Assembly (NCBI RefSeq): GCF_023101685.1
Contig: NZ_CP082164.1
Location: 62,001-126,000, forward strand
Direction: 5' to 3'
Source: Bradyrhizobium sp. 186
GTDB taxonomy: Bacteria; Pseudomonadota; Alphaproteobacteria; Rhizobiales; Xanthobacteraceae
DNA length: 64,000 bases
The notes under the pieces were generated by a model that worked only from the letters and a program-made list of their open reading frames with translations, was not told the DNA's origin and searched no databases. A program made the position numbers and the translations under genes. The first letter of the stretch is position 1. Every line of letters starts with the position of its first letter. Below are positions 11,539-20,472 of this stretch, in pieces.

Positions 11539-12285
11539 ATGTCGATTCTTGTCACACGGCCGCATCCCGACAATGAGGCGACTGCGGACGCTCTGCGTGC
11601 GCGGGGTCATGTGGTGTTGCTTGCGCCGGTGCTCAAGTTCGAACCGGTGCCCTTCCATGACGAAAACGAGGCGAACTACAGCGCCATCATCGTCACGTCG
11701 GCCAATGCGATCCGTGCGGTCGCGCCACAATTGCGGGAGCTCGATTTGTTGAGGCTGCCTGTGTTCGTGGTCGGCGAGCATACGGCAGCCGCGGCGCGCG
11801 ACGCCGGTTTCGCCGAGGTGATTGTCGCCGGCGGCGATGCCGTGGCTCTGCGCGACAAGGTGATGCAGAGCGCGCGCGACAAGGTGCTGAAGAAGAAGAG
11901 CACGGTGCTCTATCTGGCGGGCGCGGATTTGTCGCGCGATCTCGGCGGCGAGTTCGGTGCCGAAGGATTCAACGTGGTCACGCAGACCACCTATCGCATG
12001 GCCCCGGTCAAGCATCTGCCGCGTGAGGTCTGCGAAGGCTTTGCCGCTCATGGGATCGAGGCGGTGCTGCATTACTCCCGGCGCAGTGCGCGGGCTTTCC
12101 TGGAGGCGGCGCGGGACGAAGGCGTCGAAATCTCGGCGCTGGCGATCCCGCAATGCTGCTTGTCCGAGACGGTCGCGAGCGTGCTGCGCGATGCCGGCGC
12201 GTCACAGGCTCTGGTGGCCGCGACACCGGACGAAAATGCCCTGTTTGATGCCTTGGAGCGTGCTTTGCGCACCCGTTTGGCGTAA
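11539..12285 (+). CDS. hemD: uroporphyrinogen-III synthase
   Basis: A 248-residue two-lobe enzyme that cyclises hydroxymethylbilane to uroporphyrinogen III in the tetrapyrrole pathway. The family is poorly conserved. The opening (ILVTRPHPDNEATADAL), the middle (VVTQTTYRM) and the C-terminal LVAATPDENALFDAL are recognisable. Downstream come a mitofilin-like gene and a hemY-like gene, the usual alphaproteobacterial order. The usual upstream partner hemC is not present, because tsaD diverges immediately. The start follows a CCAGGGAACAC stretch that offers a weak ribosome site. Confidence 0.92.
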   Translation: MSILVTRPHPDNEATADALRARGHVVLLAPVLKFEPVPFHDENEANYSAIIVTSANAIRAVAPQLRELDLLRLPVFVVGEHTAAAARDAGFAEVIVAGGDAVALRDKVMQSARDKVLKKKSTVLYLAGADLSRDLGGEFGAEGFNVVTQTTYRMAPVKHLPREVCEGFAAHGIEAVLHYSRRSARAFLEAARDEGVEISALAIPQCCLSETVASVLRDAGASQALVAATPDENALFDALERALRTRLA

Positions 12286-12363
12286 GAGGACGGGCCGAAT
12301 CCGACAAAGCCGGGTCCGCCCAAGGGATCTGTGCAAGGTACGCAAGTGTGAGGAACCGTCACG

Positions 12364-13563
12364 ATGGCCGATGACAAGCCTGAAGACGCAGGATCGGCCC
12401 CCGAGTCCGGCCGTGCCAAGCGCGCCCCGCCCACCATCGACCTCGAGGCGACCGAAGTCTCCACCCAGCCGCAAGAGGTGGCGGACGAGCCGCAGGCTCA
12501 GCCAGCGCCTGAACACGCCGAGCCTGAACAGGCAAAATCCGAGAAGGCCGAAGCCGAGGCGCAGGCCGCCGTCGCCTCCGCGCCGGTGTCGCCCTGGATC
12601 GTTGCACCAATCTCCGGCGCGGTGGCCGCTGCGGTCGTGATTGCAGTCGGCTGGATGCTGGGCTGGCCCGCCGTGCAGGCGCCGCCGGCTGCTCCGCAAG
12701 TTACGAGCGCGACTGTCGATAGCCTGAATGGGCGCGTCGCGGCGGTCGAAGCCAAGGTCGGCAAGCCCGCGACCGATCCGGCGATGGTCGCGCGGATCGA
12801 CACGCTGGAAAAATCGCTTGGCGCCTTGCGCAGCGATATCGCCAATCTGCGCACGCAGTCAGAGAAGACCGCGAGCGCGTTGAACGATGTGAAGTCCGCG
12901 CCCCGCGATGCGGCGGCTGCTCCCGATCTTGCAGCCCTCAACGCCCGCCTCGCGCAGCTCGAACGCGCCAGCAAGACCGATCGCGCCGAACTGGCGCAGA
13001 AGGGCGAGAAGATCGCCGATGCCAAGACAGATGCCAAGACAATGGACGATAAGCCGCTGCGCCACGTGGTGGCGGCCTCCTTGCTCGACGTCGCAGTTCG
13101 CCATGGTGATCCCTATGAATCGCAGCTGGCCGCGGCGCGGTCGCTTGCGGCCAAGCCGGATGTGCTGAAGCCGCTCGACGTTTTTGCATCGTCAGGCATC
13201 CCGACGCCGGTCGCGCTGAGCCGCGAGCTCCTCAACATTGTGCCGAAACTGTCGCCTCCAGCGGAGGCGCAGACCGGCACCGGCATCGTCGAGCGTCTGC
13301 AGGCCGGGGCGTCGAAGCTCGTTCGTATCGAGCGTACCGACGGGGTCGGCAATGATCGCGGCGCCATCGTCGCGCGGGTGACGGCTGCGGCGCTGCGCAA
13401 CGATTTCGTCGAGGCGCGGCGCGAGCTGAAGACACTGTCCGAGGCCGATCGCGCCCCCGCACAGGCCTGGCTCGACAAGACAGATGTGCGCGAGGCGGCG
13501 CTCGCCGCGTCCCGTAAATTCGCCGACGATGCCATGGCTGATATCACCAAGCCTGCTCAATAA
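12364..13563 (+). CDS. mitofilin-family (Mic60-like) inner-membrane protein
   Basis: A 399-residue protein. An acidic and Pro/Ala-rich N-terminal tail (about residues 1-75) is followed by one membrane helix (about 78-98), coiled coil (about 115-215), and a C-terminal mitofilin-like domain. In alphaproteobacteria this gene is the ancestor of mitochondrial Mic60 and lies beside hemD/hemY, where it shapes or tethers the inner membrane. Topology is N-in with a periplasmic coiled coil. It starts 78 bases after hemD, 36 bases separate it from the next gene, and the three genes are probably one operon. Confidence 0.85.
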   Translation: MADDKPEDAGSAPESGRAKRAPPTIDLEATEVSTQPQEVADEPQAQPAPEHAEPEQAKSEKAEAEAQAAVASAPVSPWIVAPISGAVAAAVVIAVGWMLGWPAVQAPPAAPQVTSATVDSLNGRVAAVEAKVGKPATDPAMVARIDTLEKSLGALRSDIANLRTQSEKTASALNDVKSAPRDAAAAPDLAALNARLAQLERASKTDRAELAQKGEKIADAKTDAKTMDDKPLRHVVAASLLDVAVRHGDPYESQLAAARSLAAKPDVLKPLDVFASSGIPTPVALSRELLNIVPKLSPPAEAQTGTGIVERLQAGASKLVRIERTDGVGNDRGAIVARVTAAALRNDFVEARRELKTLSEADRAPAQAWLDKTDVREAALAASRKFADDAMADITKPAQ

Positions 13564-13598
13564 GGTTCGCGCAATAAGTTGCGCGTATAGGGATCGCC

Positions 13599-15368
13599 AT
13601 GCTTCGCATCGTCCTCTTCCTTGTTCTGATCGCGCTGGCGGCGGCCGGCGCGGCCTGGGTCGCCGATCAGACCGGCGATGTCATCCTGACCTGGGGCAGC
13701 TTGCGCGCAGAGACGACAGTGCCGGTGTTCGCGTTCGGGCTCGGCCTTGTTGCGGTCGCGGCAATATTCGCCTGGAGCCTGTTGAGTGCGATCTGGCGTA
13801 CGCCGGGACGTCTGCGCCGCAGCCGCCACGAAAAGCGTCACGCGCGCGGCCGCCACGCCATCACCCATGGCCTGCTCGCGATCGGCCATGGCGACACTGC
13901 GCTCGCCCGCCGGCATGCGGAGGCGGCGCGGCGCCACGCGCCGAACGATCCGCTCGCGCTTCTCCTGCATGCGCAGTCGGCGCAGCTCGAGGGCAATCGC
14001 GACGAGGCGCAGCGCGCCTTCCGCGCCATGGCCGAGCGCGCGGATACGCGGCTGCTCGGCCTGCGCGGCCTGTTCATCGAGGCGCAGCGCGCCGATGATG
14101 CGGTCGGCGCCGTGATGATCGCGGAGGAGGCGATCAAGCTGTCGCCGTCCTCGACCTGGGCCTCGCATGCGGTGCTCGGCTTTCGCTGCGCACGCGGCGA
14201 CTGGAGCGGGGCGCTCGGGATTCTCGACTCGAATCTGTCCGCGGGCCTGATCGACAAGGCGGCCTATCGCCGGCAGCGCGGCGTGCTGCTCACGGCCCGC
14301 GCGCTGGAATTGGAAACCATGGACCGCGACGTCGCGCGCGAGAGCGTGATGGAGGCGGTCAAGCTCGCTCCGACGCTGGTGCCGGCCGCGGTGCTCGCCG
14401 CGAAGTTCCAGAGCGAGGCGCATCAGGTGCGCCGCGCCATGAAGCTGGTGGAAGCCGCCTGGCTCGCCAATCCGCATCCCGATCTCGCGGACGCCTATGC
14501 GCATGTGAAGCTCGGCGATGCCGCGCGGCAACGCTTGCAGCGGGTCGAGACGCTCGCGGCCAAGACACCTATGGCCAAGACACCTATGGCCAAGACACCT
14601 GCGGCCAAGACGCCTGCCGACAGGTCCGGCCACTTCGAAGGGCAGCTTGCGATCGCGCGCGCCGCAATCGATGCTTCGGAATTCGCTCGTGCGCGCGAAG
14701 CGCTCGCGCCTTACGTCAACGATCCGACCCAGCGTGTCGCACTGCTGATGGCGGACATCGAGCGCACCGAGCATGGCGACGGCGGCCGCGCACGCGCCTG
14801 GACCTTGCGCGCGGTGCGCGCCCGCCACGATCCGGCCTGGACTGCGGACGGCTATGTCAGCGACCGCTGGCGCCCGGTTTCCCCGGTCACCGGCCGGCTC
14901 GACGCCTTCCAGTGGCAGACGCCGGTTGCGAGCCTGCCCTCCGACAGAAGCACCACGATCGAGTCCTCGGCCTTCGAAGAAGCCATGCTCGCGGCCCCGC
15001 CGCCGAAGCGGGTGACGGCGCCTGCCGCGAGCCCGGTGGAACCGGCCGCGCTGGCACCGAGCCCCGCCGAGCAGGACAACTCACCTTCGCCCGCCAAAGA
15101 GGCCACAGCAGCGCCCGCCGAGCCGGTCAACCCGGCTCCAGAGCCCGCCGAATCATCGCCGCCGGCGGCAACGCCGGTGTTCCGGACCCGCGCCGATCTC
15201 GGCAAGCCCGGCCCAGTGCCGATCCCCGCTGTCATCCCGATCGTCCGTGCCCCGGACGATCCCGGCATCGACGACGAGGGTCCGAGCGATGAATTTGCGG
15301 AACAAATCGGCACGCCCAAGGCCCAGGCCGGTGGCTGGCGCGGATTCTGGTCGCGCTGGGGCGCGTAA
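13599..15368 (+). CDS. hemY: HemY-like TPR membrane protein
   Basis: A 589-residue protein with two N-terminal membrane helices (about residues 2-18 and 42-62), a HemY N-terminal domain, then TPR-like helices (about 85-300). The C-terminus (about 460-560) is Pro/Ala-rich and disordered. This is the HemY of the alphaproteobacterial hemCD locus, not protoporphyrinogen oxidase; its role in tetrapyrrole handling is unproven. It contains a low-complexity AKTP repeat near residues 321-340 that interrupts the TPR region (separate entry). Confidence 0.85.
   Translation: MLRIVLFLVLIALAAAGAAWVADQTGDVILTWGSLRAETTVPVFAFGLGLVAVAAIFAWSLLSAIWRTPGRLRRSRHEKRHARGRHAITHGLLAIGHGDTALARRHAEAARRHAPNDPLALLLHAQSAQLEGNRDEAQRAFRAMAERADTRLLGLRGLFIEAQRADDAVGAVMIAEEAIKLSPSSTWASHAVLGFRCARGDWSGALGILDSNLSAGLIDKAAYRRQRGVLLTARALELETMDRDVARESVMEAVKLAPTLVPAAVLAAKFQSEAHQVRRAMKLVEAAWLANPHPDLADAYAHVKLGDAARQRLQRVETLAAKTPMAKTPMAKTPAAKTPADRSGHFEGQLAIARAAIDASEFARAREALAPYVNDPTQRVALLMADIERTEHGDGGRARAWTLRAVRARHDPAWTADGYVSDRWRPVSPVTGRLDAFQWQTPVASLPSDRSTTIESSAFEEAMLAAPPPKRVTAPAASPVEPAALAPSPAEQDNSPSPAKEATAAPAEPVNPAPEPAESSPPAATPVFRTRADLGKPGPVPIPAVIPIVRAPDDPGIDDEGPSDEFAEQIGTPKAQAGGWRGFWSRWGA
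14559..14618 (+). repeat. four 15-bp tandem units inside the hemY-like gene
   Basis: The unit GCCAAGACACCTATG is repeated exactly twice, then twice with changes at the end of the unit. It encodes AKTPM, AKTPM, AKTPA, AKTPA. The unit is a multiple of three, so copy-number changes stay in frame. Confidence 0.95.
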
Positions 15369-15468
15369 GCCGCATTTCGGACCCGCCTTGTCCTTGCCAA
15401 TTCGGGCCGTGCCCGATATCAGGAGCGCGCGTATCGGGGTCGGCATCGCCCGGGCCCCGGCAGGGTTC

Positions 15469-15544
15469 GCCGCAATAGCTCAGTTGGTAGAGCACGTCAT
15501 TCGTAATGACGGGGTCGGGGGTTCGAATCCCTCTTGCGGCACCA
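15469..15544 (+). tRNA. tRNA-Thr (anticodon CGT)
   Basis: A 76-nt cloverleaf. The acceptor stem GCCGCAA pairs with TTGCGGC and the CCA is encoded. The D arm is AGCTCAGTTGGTAGAGC, the anticodon stem CGTCA/TGACG encloses TTCGTAA (anticodon CGT, reading ACG), and the T arm is GGGGGTTCGAATCCCTC. A possible promoter upstream is TTGCCA (15394-15399), a 17-bp spacer and TATCAG (15417-15422). The bases after the CCA show no attachment-site duplication that I can find up to 18 kb. Confidence 0.96.
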
Positions 15545-15714
15545 GCGCCTTGATTCAAGCGACGACAGCCCTCGAGACAGCTTGCGCCTGAGATTTCACG
15601 CCACGTGAGGTGCGTTGCTTCGCGCCCGCGCGCTACCTGCCTTGGCAGCCTGAGTTGGATTGACAGCGCGTCCGGAGAGCCGCAACTACTCGCAACTCGG
15701 GGGCGCGAGGGAGC

Positions 15715-18078
15715 ATGCACGATATCCTGGTAGTTGGGCTTATCGCGCTGACGTGCGGAGCCATTGGTCTTCCATTCTCCCTGCTTCTGCCGTCGGAACA
15801 TTTTGAAGTGCGCTGGGCGCTTGCGCCGCCGCTTGGCCTCGGCCTCCTCGCGGCCGGAACCGCGGTTCTGTATCTCTCCGGCGTGGCTCCGTGGGTCACG
15901 CTGCCCGCGATGGCGATCGTCGGTCTTGTCACTGCTGCTGCAATGCGCTTTCCGGCGCTGCATCGGCGATCCAGGCCATCGTCCGGACGATGGTTCGTGA
16001 CGGCGATAGCGGTTGCAGTTGTTGCGATGGTTTGTCTTGCACCCGGGTGGACTGGAGGCGCGCGCTTCCGCGTTTTCCAGGCGAATGTCTACGATCACAT
16101 GTTGTACTTGGGCTCCTCGGCTTCGTATCGCGTGCTTGATTACGCAGCCCTGGTCGTCCAGGGGGCGGATAATGCGAAGTCCGATCCATTGTCAGTGCTG
16201 GCGCTGTGGTTCGTCGACTATCGCGGCGCCGTGTCGATGATACATGCTGCCGTCGCCGCCGTGAGCGGCGGCGACGTCGTTGACTGCACCTATCCGTATA
16301 TGGTCGGCATGCAGCTCAACATGTTGTTTGCGGCGCTGTTCGTCTTTGTCAACGCGCTCTCGATGCGGCGCTGGCTGGCATTTGCGTGCGCCGCGGCACT
16401 TACGATCGGATTCTTCGAGCAGTACGTATTTGATATCAACGCCTGGTCTCAACTTGCGACGCAGCCAATCTTCCTGCTTCTCCTCGCATTCGTTGCGTTC
16501 GCCTTCGACAACAATCGCTTTGGGCAGATGCCCGGCTCGATCATACGGCTGGCAGCGATCTTTGCGGCGCTGATGACAGGTGCGTTCTTTCTCTATCCGG
16601 AATCGCTGACGATCTACGGTCCTGCCGCCGCTGTCGCGGTCGTGATGGCGTGCTGCCATCCGGCATCTCGCAAGGCCCTGCCTGTGGCTGCGCCAGGCTT
16701 GACAGCAGGTGTAGGAGTATCGTTGCTCCTGTGCATTCCTCTCTGGTCTGGTACGGTTGCCTACGTCGTCCGGCAGTTGACTCGTGCAGCCACCGACGCG
16801 CCCGACTGGTGGAAGTATTATCAACGTTACCTGTTCGGCAGTGACGCGAACTTTCTCGATGTCATCGCCAGTCCCGACAGCAGTTTCGGAGAACTGGCGA
16901 ACGCCTGGTTCTCATTGCCCGTCGAATCCGTGGTTGCTGGTCTCGGCCTATATGCGGTGCTGCCGTCCGCGGGGTGGCCTGCCGGGATCGCGGTCGTGTG
17001 GAAATTGCTGCTCTATGGCTTTTTGTTCGTGCTGTTGAGGGGCATCGCAAGGACGTCGTGGACCATTTGGCACGCCGAGCCGGGCGGAAGCGCCGCGCGG
17101 CTTCTGGCAGGCAGCCTGGTCGGATGCCTCGTGCCGATTGCCATCCTGACGGCCGGGCATGGGTGGGCGGCGGGCAAGGGCATGGCAATGGCGGCGCCGA
17201 TGCTCTTCGTACTTGTCATTGCTCCCATGGCCGCGAAGCGGTGGGATCCAGGCGCTGTTGCCGCCGTTTGTGTCGTCGTAACTGTTCACCTTGCCCTTGG
17301 CGTATTGCGGCCGCTGTTGGTCATGCAAGCGGTTGGCGCGGGTATTCCCGGTCTTCCGACCGCCGCCGTGCAGGTCAACGCGCAAAAGGCGTCTCTCGAC
17401 TGGGATTACAACCGCTTGTCCGCGGAAATCAGGAGCTGCAACGGGCTCGTCATCGACGTTGCCAATCCGATGATGCACAATTTGCTGCGCCGGCTCGCAG
17501 CGGAGCTTCGGGTACCCTGGGCAGCGCCGCGGATCCTGTCCTGGCCCGATAGGCCCGGGCGAGCGTATTTTCCTGAGGGTTTTGAAAAGTTCGACTGTCT
17601 GGTGGCGTCCGAGCGGCTCATCGCCAATCCGGGGCAGCGGCTGATATCCGTGGCCACAGACCGGTCGTCGCGTGAATTCCTGGATGGGAAGCGCAATGTG
17701 CTTGAGGTCGGTACGGAAGCCCCGCCAGGGATCGCAACGCGCGGTCTTTTCGGCAAGGAAATGACCCCTGGAGGCGCGCTTCAATGGGCATCACCGAACG
17801 CGCGCCTCGAGATTCCGAACAAGCCTGTGACTCCGGCACGCACATTGAAGCTTGAATTGTGGCCCATGCCGATCTCCGGCAACGAATTCCTAATCAAGAT
17901 CAATGGACGCGGGGTCTACAAAGGCGTCGTGCCTGCAGGCCCTTTGTCTTTCCCGTTGGATCAGTTTGCACGCGATGAGGCTCTCCTGGTCGAGTTGGAC
18001 ACCAATGCCGCCACGCGTTTTCCGGGCGATCCCCGAGACCTCGGTTTCGCGATCAGGGAGCTGAGTGTTCGCCGATAA
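15715..18078 (+). CDS. large polytopic membrane protein with C-terminal soluble domain
   Basis: 787 residues, not recognised with certainty. About 12 hydrophobic segments fill residues 1-560. A soluble tail of about 230 residues follows, ending in a strand-rich region with LELWPMPISGNEFLIKING and a final FAIRELSVRR. The layout resembles polytopic glycosyltransferases or glycan-modifying proteins that carry a C-terminal beta-sandwich domain, but no catalytic motif was seen. Third codon positions are visibly less GC-biased than in neighbours, and the gene follows tRNA-Thr directly, both hints of acquisition. It stands alone; the next gene is a small exported protein. Confidence 0.75.
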   Translation: MHDILVVGLIALTCGAIGLPFSLLLPSEHFEVRWALAPPLGLGLLAAGTAVLYLSGVAPWVTLPAMAIVGLVTAAAMRFPALHRRSRPSSGRWFVTAIAVAVVAMVCLAPGWTGGARFRVFQANVYDHMLYLGSSASYRVLDYAALVVQGADNAKSDPLSVLALWFVDYRGAVSMIHAAVAAVSGGDVVDCTYPYMVGMQLNMLFAALFVFVNALSMRRWLAFACAAALTIGFFEQYVFDINAWSQLATQPIFLLLLAFVAFAFDNNRFGQMPGSIIRLAAIFAALMTGAFFLYPESLTIYGPAAAVAVVMACCHPASRKALPVAAPGLTAGVGVSLLLCIPLWSGTVAYVVRQLTRAATDAPDWWKYYQRYLFGSDANFLDVIASPDSSFGELANAWFSLPVESVVAGLGLYAVLPSAGWPAGIAVVWKLLLYGFLFVLLRGIARTSWTIWHAEPGGSAARLLAGSLVGCLVPIAILTAGHGWAAGKGMAMAAPMLFVLVIAPMAAKRWDPGAVAAVCVVVTVHLALGVLRPLLVMQAVGAGIPGLPTAAVQVNAQKASLDWDYNRLSAEIRSCNGLVIDVANPMMHNLLRRLAAELRVPWAAPRILSWPDRPGRAYFPEGFEKFDCLVASERLIANPGQRLISVATDRSSREFLDGKRNVLEVGTEAPPGIATRGLFGKEMTPGGALQWASPNARLEIPNKPVTPARTLKLELWPMPISGNEFLIKINGRGVYKGVVPAGPLSFPLDQFARDEALLVELDTNAATRFPGDPRDLGFAIRELSVRR

Positions 18079-18180
18079 TGAATGAACAGATGCAAGGGAC
18101 GCCGCCCGCGTGATCCGCATCACATTACCTCAAACGCTGTTCACCTAGTGTCCCCTCGCGCCAACACGGGGAGATTTCAC

Positions 18181-18546
18181 ATGCGCAAGATCATTCTGGT
18201 TGCCGCCCTGGTCCTGGTCTCGGCCTCTGCCCAAGCCGCCGGCCCGCGCAGCCTGTCGCTGGCTGCGGCCAACGAGCACGCCTCGGTTCCGCAAATCACG
18301 ACGGCCACTGCCACGACACAGGTGAGCGAAGCCGCGCCAGTCACCGAAGTTCCGAAATATCTCGATCGTCCGCCGGCGGTTTCGACCGCTGCGCCTGTAG
18401 CGCCTACCACAACCACTTCGGCGCCCGCGACGACGGCCACGCCCGCCGCCAAGACCATGGCGAAGGCGGACAAGCCGAAGCACAAGCGCTACTGGACCGA
18501 AGGCCGTATCATCGGCGAGCTGCATCGCCACGGCATTTATTGGTAA
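18181..18546 (+). CDS. small exported protein, Ala/Thr-rich
   Basis: A 121-residue protein with a clear signal peptide (MRKIILVAALVLVSASAQAA). A low-complexity Thr/Ala/Pro region (about residues 40-95) and a basic C-terminus (KPKHKRYWTEGRIIGELHRHGIYW region) follow. The function is unknown; it is probably periplasmic or envelope-associated. GGGGAGA lies 6 bases before the ATG. Confidence 0.75.
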   Translation: MRKIILVAALVLVSASAQAAGPRSLSLAAANEHASVPQITTATATTQVSEAAPVTEVPKYLDRPPAVSTAAPVAPTTTTSAPATTATPAAKTMAKADKPKHKRYWTEGRIIGELHRHGIYW

Positions 18547-18573
18547 GGCGTGCTCGTCGGGCGCCACATATTC

Positions 18574-18655
18574 CGTCATGCCCGGGCTTGTCTCGGGCAT
18601 CCACGTCTGCGCGCGCCCAAGAACGTGGATGGCCGGGACAAGCCCGGCCATGACG
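18574..18655. repeat. interspersed palindromic repeat, family A
   Basis: CGTCATGCCCGGGCTTGTCTC at the left pairs imperfectly with GGGACAAGCCCGGCCATGACG at the right, with an inner inverted pair ATCCACGT/ACGTGGAT. It is a better-preserved copy of the element at 9231-9320. It separates two convergent genes and may terminate both. Confidence 0.88.
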
Positions 18656-18688
18656 TCACTTGAAACACTCAGATAGCGATCTAATCCG

Positions 18689-19732
18689 TTACTGCGAGAC
18701 CGTCTGCACCACGCTCGCGATCGGACGTGCGCTCGATGTCGGCACCTTCAGATCCTTCAGCAGCGCCTCGTCATATTCCGGCAGCGTCTGGAACGTCGTC
18801 TTGGCCTTCATTTGCACGACCCTGTAGCCGCCGGCCTTCAGGCGCGCGAGCAGCGTCGGCATCGCTTCGGCGGTGTGCTTCTGGAAATCGTGCATCAGGA
18901 TGATGCCCTTGCCGAGCTTGTCGAGCTTGGTCATCACGTTGCTGACGATCTTGTCCGGCGTGCTCTCCTTGCGAAAATCGAAGGAGTCGAGGTCGGTCGA
19001 AAACATCGCGACGTTGCGAGTGCCGAAATAGGTCACAATCGCCGGATTGTGCTGGAGCTGCGGGAAGCGGAAGAACGGCGCCGGGTTGGTGCCGAGCGCG
19101 AATTTCACCGCGCTAAAGCCCTTCTCGACCTCGTCCTTGGCCTGTTGCTCCGTCATCTTCTTGCCGTTGAGATTGACGTGAGACCAGGTGTGGGTGCCGA
19201 CCGTGTGGCCCTGGGCCAGCACCTGGCGCAGGATTTCGGGGTGATAGGTCGCGTGCTTGCCGACGGCGAAGAACAGGCCCTTGGTGCATTCGTCGGCGAG
19301 TGCCTTCAGCACGGCCGGCGTGTTGTTCGGCCAGGGACCGTCGTCGAAGGTCAGCACGACCTCCTTGTCGGTGAGGAAGTCGAACTGCTTGAAGTGCTCG
19401 AAGCCGAAGCCGGGTCCGCCGGTGGTGTCGATCTCGACCACGCGGGCCACGCCGAGCGCGTTCGGATTGGCGCAGGTCGACTTCTGCTGCACCGGGGCGG
19501 CCGGTGTAGGCGTCGCGACAGGTGTCGTCGGCTTGCCCGCGATCGTCGCGGTGGTCTCGACGTCATCCTTGGCGGCAAGCTTCGCCGGTGCCGGCAGAGG
19601 ATCGGCGGCACGGGCGGCAATTGTCTTGGGAGCGGCCTGATCGGCGCGCGAGGAATAATAAAACCAACCGCCGGCGGCGATCACGACCGCCGCAACTACA
19701 CTGGCCAGCATCAGGCCTAACGCATTACGCAT
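18689..19732 (-). CDS. polysaccharide deacetylase (NodB-homology) with N-terminal membrane anchor
   Basis: A 347-residue protein with one N-terminal membrane helix (about residues 5-25), a Thr/Pro/Ala-rich linker (to about 85) and a NodB-type carbohydrate esterase 4 domain. The motifs TFDDGPW (catalytic Asp and metal Asp) and HTWSH (metal His) are visible, with RFPQL and LMHDFQ later. It should deacetylate an N-acetylated glycan such as peptidoglycan or a capsule, on the outer face of the inner membrane. It is not a nodulation gene by context. Start ATG has GGAAAG 8 bases upstream. Confidence 0.9.
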   Translation of the reverse strand: MRNALGLMLASVVAAVVIAAGGWFYYSSRADQAAPKTIAARAADPLPAPAKLAAKDDVETTATIAGKPTTPVATPTPAAPVQQKSTCANPNALGVARVVEIDTTGGPGFGFEHFKQFDFLTDKEVVLTFDDGPWPNNTPAVLKALADECTKGLFFAVGKHATYHPEILRQVLAQGHTVGTHTWSHVNLNGKKMTEQQAKDEVEKGFSAVKFALGTNPAPFFRFPQLQHNPAIVTYFGTRNVAMFSTDLDSFDFRKESTPDKIVSNVMTKLDKLGKGIILMHDFQKHTAEAMPTLLARLKAGGYRVVQMKAKTTFQTLPEYDEALLKDLKVPTSSARPIASVVQTVSQ

Positions 19733-19861
19733 CGCTATTCTTTCCAATTACGCAACCAAACCGGCGGAATTTCCCGCGCGCCCGGCTATTAATGCGAAGG
19801 AACAGTTAACGTGACACCAACACGACGGCGGAAGAGGAGGAATTTCAGGGGAGTGCGCCAA

Positions 19862-19907
19862 GGTGACCGATGTCACAGTGGGGGAGCCTCCCGTGACCGT
19901 CATCACA
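19862..19907. promoter_or_regulatory. two CRP/FNR-like boxes in tandem
   Basis: GGTGA-N6-TCACA (19862-19877) and CGTGA-N6-TCACA (19892-19907) each differ by one base from the TGTGA-N6-TCACA consensus. They are 30 bp apart centre to centre, about three helical turns, and lie 77-122 bases before the start of the Cys-rich gene at 19984. The identity of the regulator is an inference; a CRP-family or FNR/FixK-like protein is expected. Confidence 0.5.
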
Positions 19908-19983
19908 GTGGAAAGGACTTTCGTGGAGCATCGTAGCTCCCATCAACAACGGGCCCGCTCCGGCGTGCCAATGGGAGCTTCAA

Positions 19984-20307
19984 ATGACCAAGTCTCTGAA
20001 CGGCAAGTCTCTGAATACCACGTCCCTGACCGCCAAGATCCGCGACACCAGCCTGGCTCTGGGCTTTGCCGCCATCGTCTCGATCATCTCGACCAGCTCG
20101 AGCTTCGCCTTCTCGTCCGAAGCGCAGCAGATGTGCACTGGCGACGCCTTCCGCCTGTGCTCGTCGGAAATCCCCAACATCCCGAAGATCACGGCGTGCA
20201 TGGTGAAGCATCGCTCCGACCTGAGCGTCGGTTGCCGCGCGGTGATGGACAAGGACCTCGCCAAGGGCGCGTCGCGCAAGGTCGCTAACGCCCAGGACAG
20301 TCAGTAA
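19984..20307 (+). CDS. small exported Cys-rich protein (GLG1-type Cys repeat), copy 1
   Basis: A 107-residue protein whose N-terminus carries a hydrophobic segment (about residues 24-43) that reads as a signal sequence ending before FSSEAQ. The mature part has four cysteines spaced C-x7-C-x12-C-x11-C, with TGDAFRLC and a basic HRSDLS segment. The spacing matches the Cys_rich_GLG1-type repeat and matches the next gene almost exactly. Probably disulfide-bonded and periplasmic; role unknown. Two CRP-like boxes lie upstream. Confidence 0.78.
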   Translation: MTKSLNGKSLNTTSLTAKIRDTSLALGFAAIVSIISTSSSFAFSSEAQQMCTGDAFRLCSSEIPNIPKITACMVKHRSDLSVGCRAVMDKDLAKGASRKVANAQDSQ

Positions 20308-20472
20308 GCGCGCAACGATCGTTGCATCCTTCAAGCTCCCTCGCGATGTGTCCCCGGCGTCAAGCCGGGGCCACGCGGCGGCGCAGATGCAGCCTGTCAA
20401 TAAAGCCGTTGCGGCCCCGGGATCGTCGCTCTAGCTTCGCCCGCACATCTTTCGGGTAAGAGGCATTACGCG

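Noticed and set aside
14559-14618. Possible CRISPR or iteron array
   Set aside because: Units are contiguous without spacers and lie in frame within a gene.
13557-14828. 423-codon minus-strand frame opposite hemY
   Set aside because: Rich in Arg, Ala and Gly as expected of an antisense frame of GC-rich coding DNA; no recognisable domain.
13599-15368. Protoporphyrinogen oxidase (HemY/HemG)
   Set aside because: No FAD motif; the TPR-type HemY-N protein of the hemD locus is a different family with the same symbol.
15469-18100. Genomic island with attachment sites at tRNA-Thr
   Set aside because: No duplicate of the tRNA 3' end and no integrase were found downstream.
18689-19732. nodB nodulation gene
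   Set aside because: Only the NodB-homology fold is shared; there are no other nod genes or nod box nearby.
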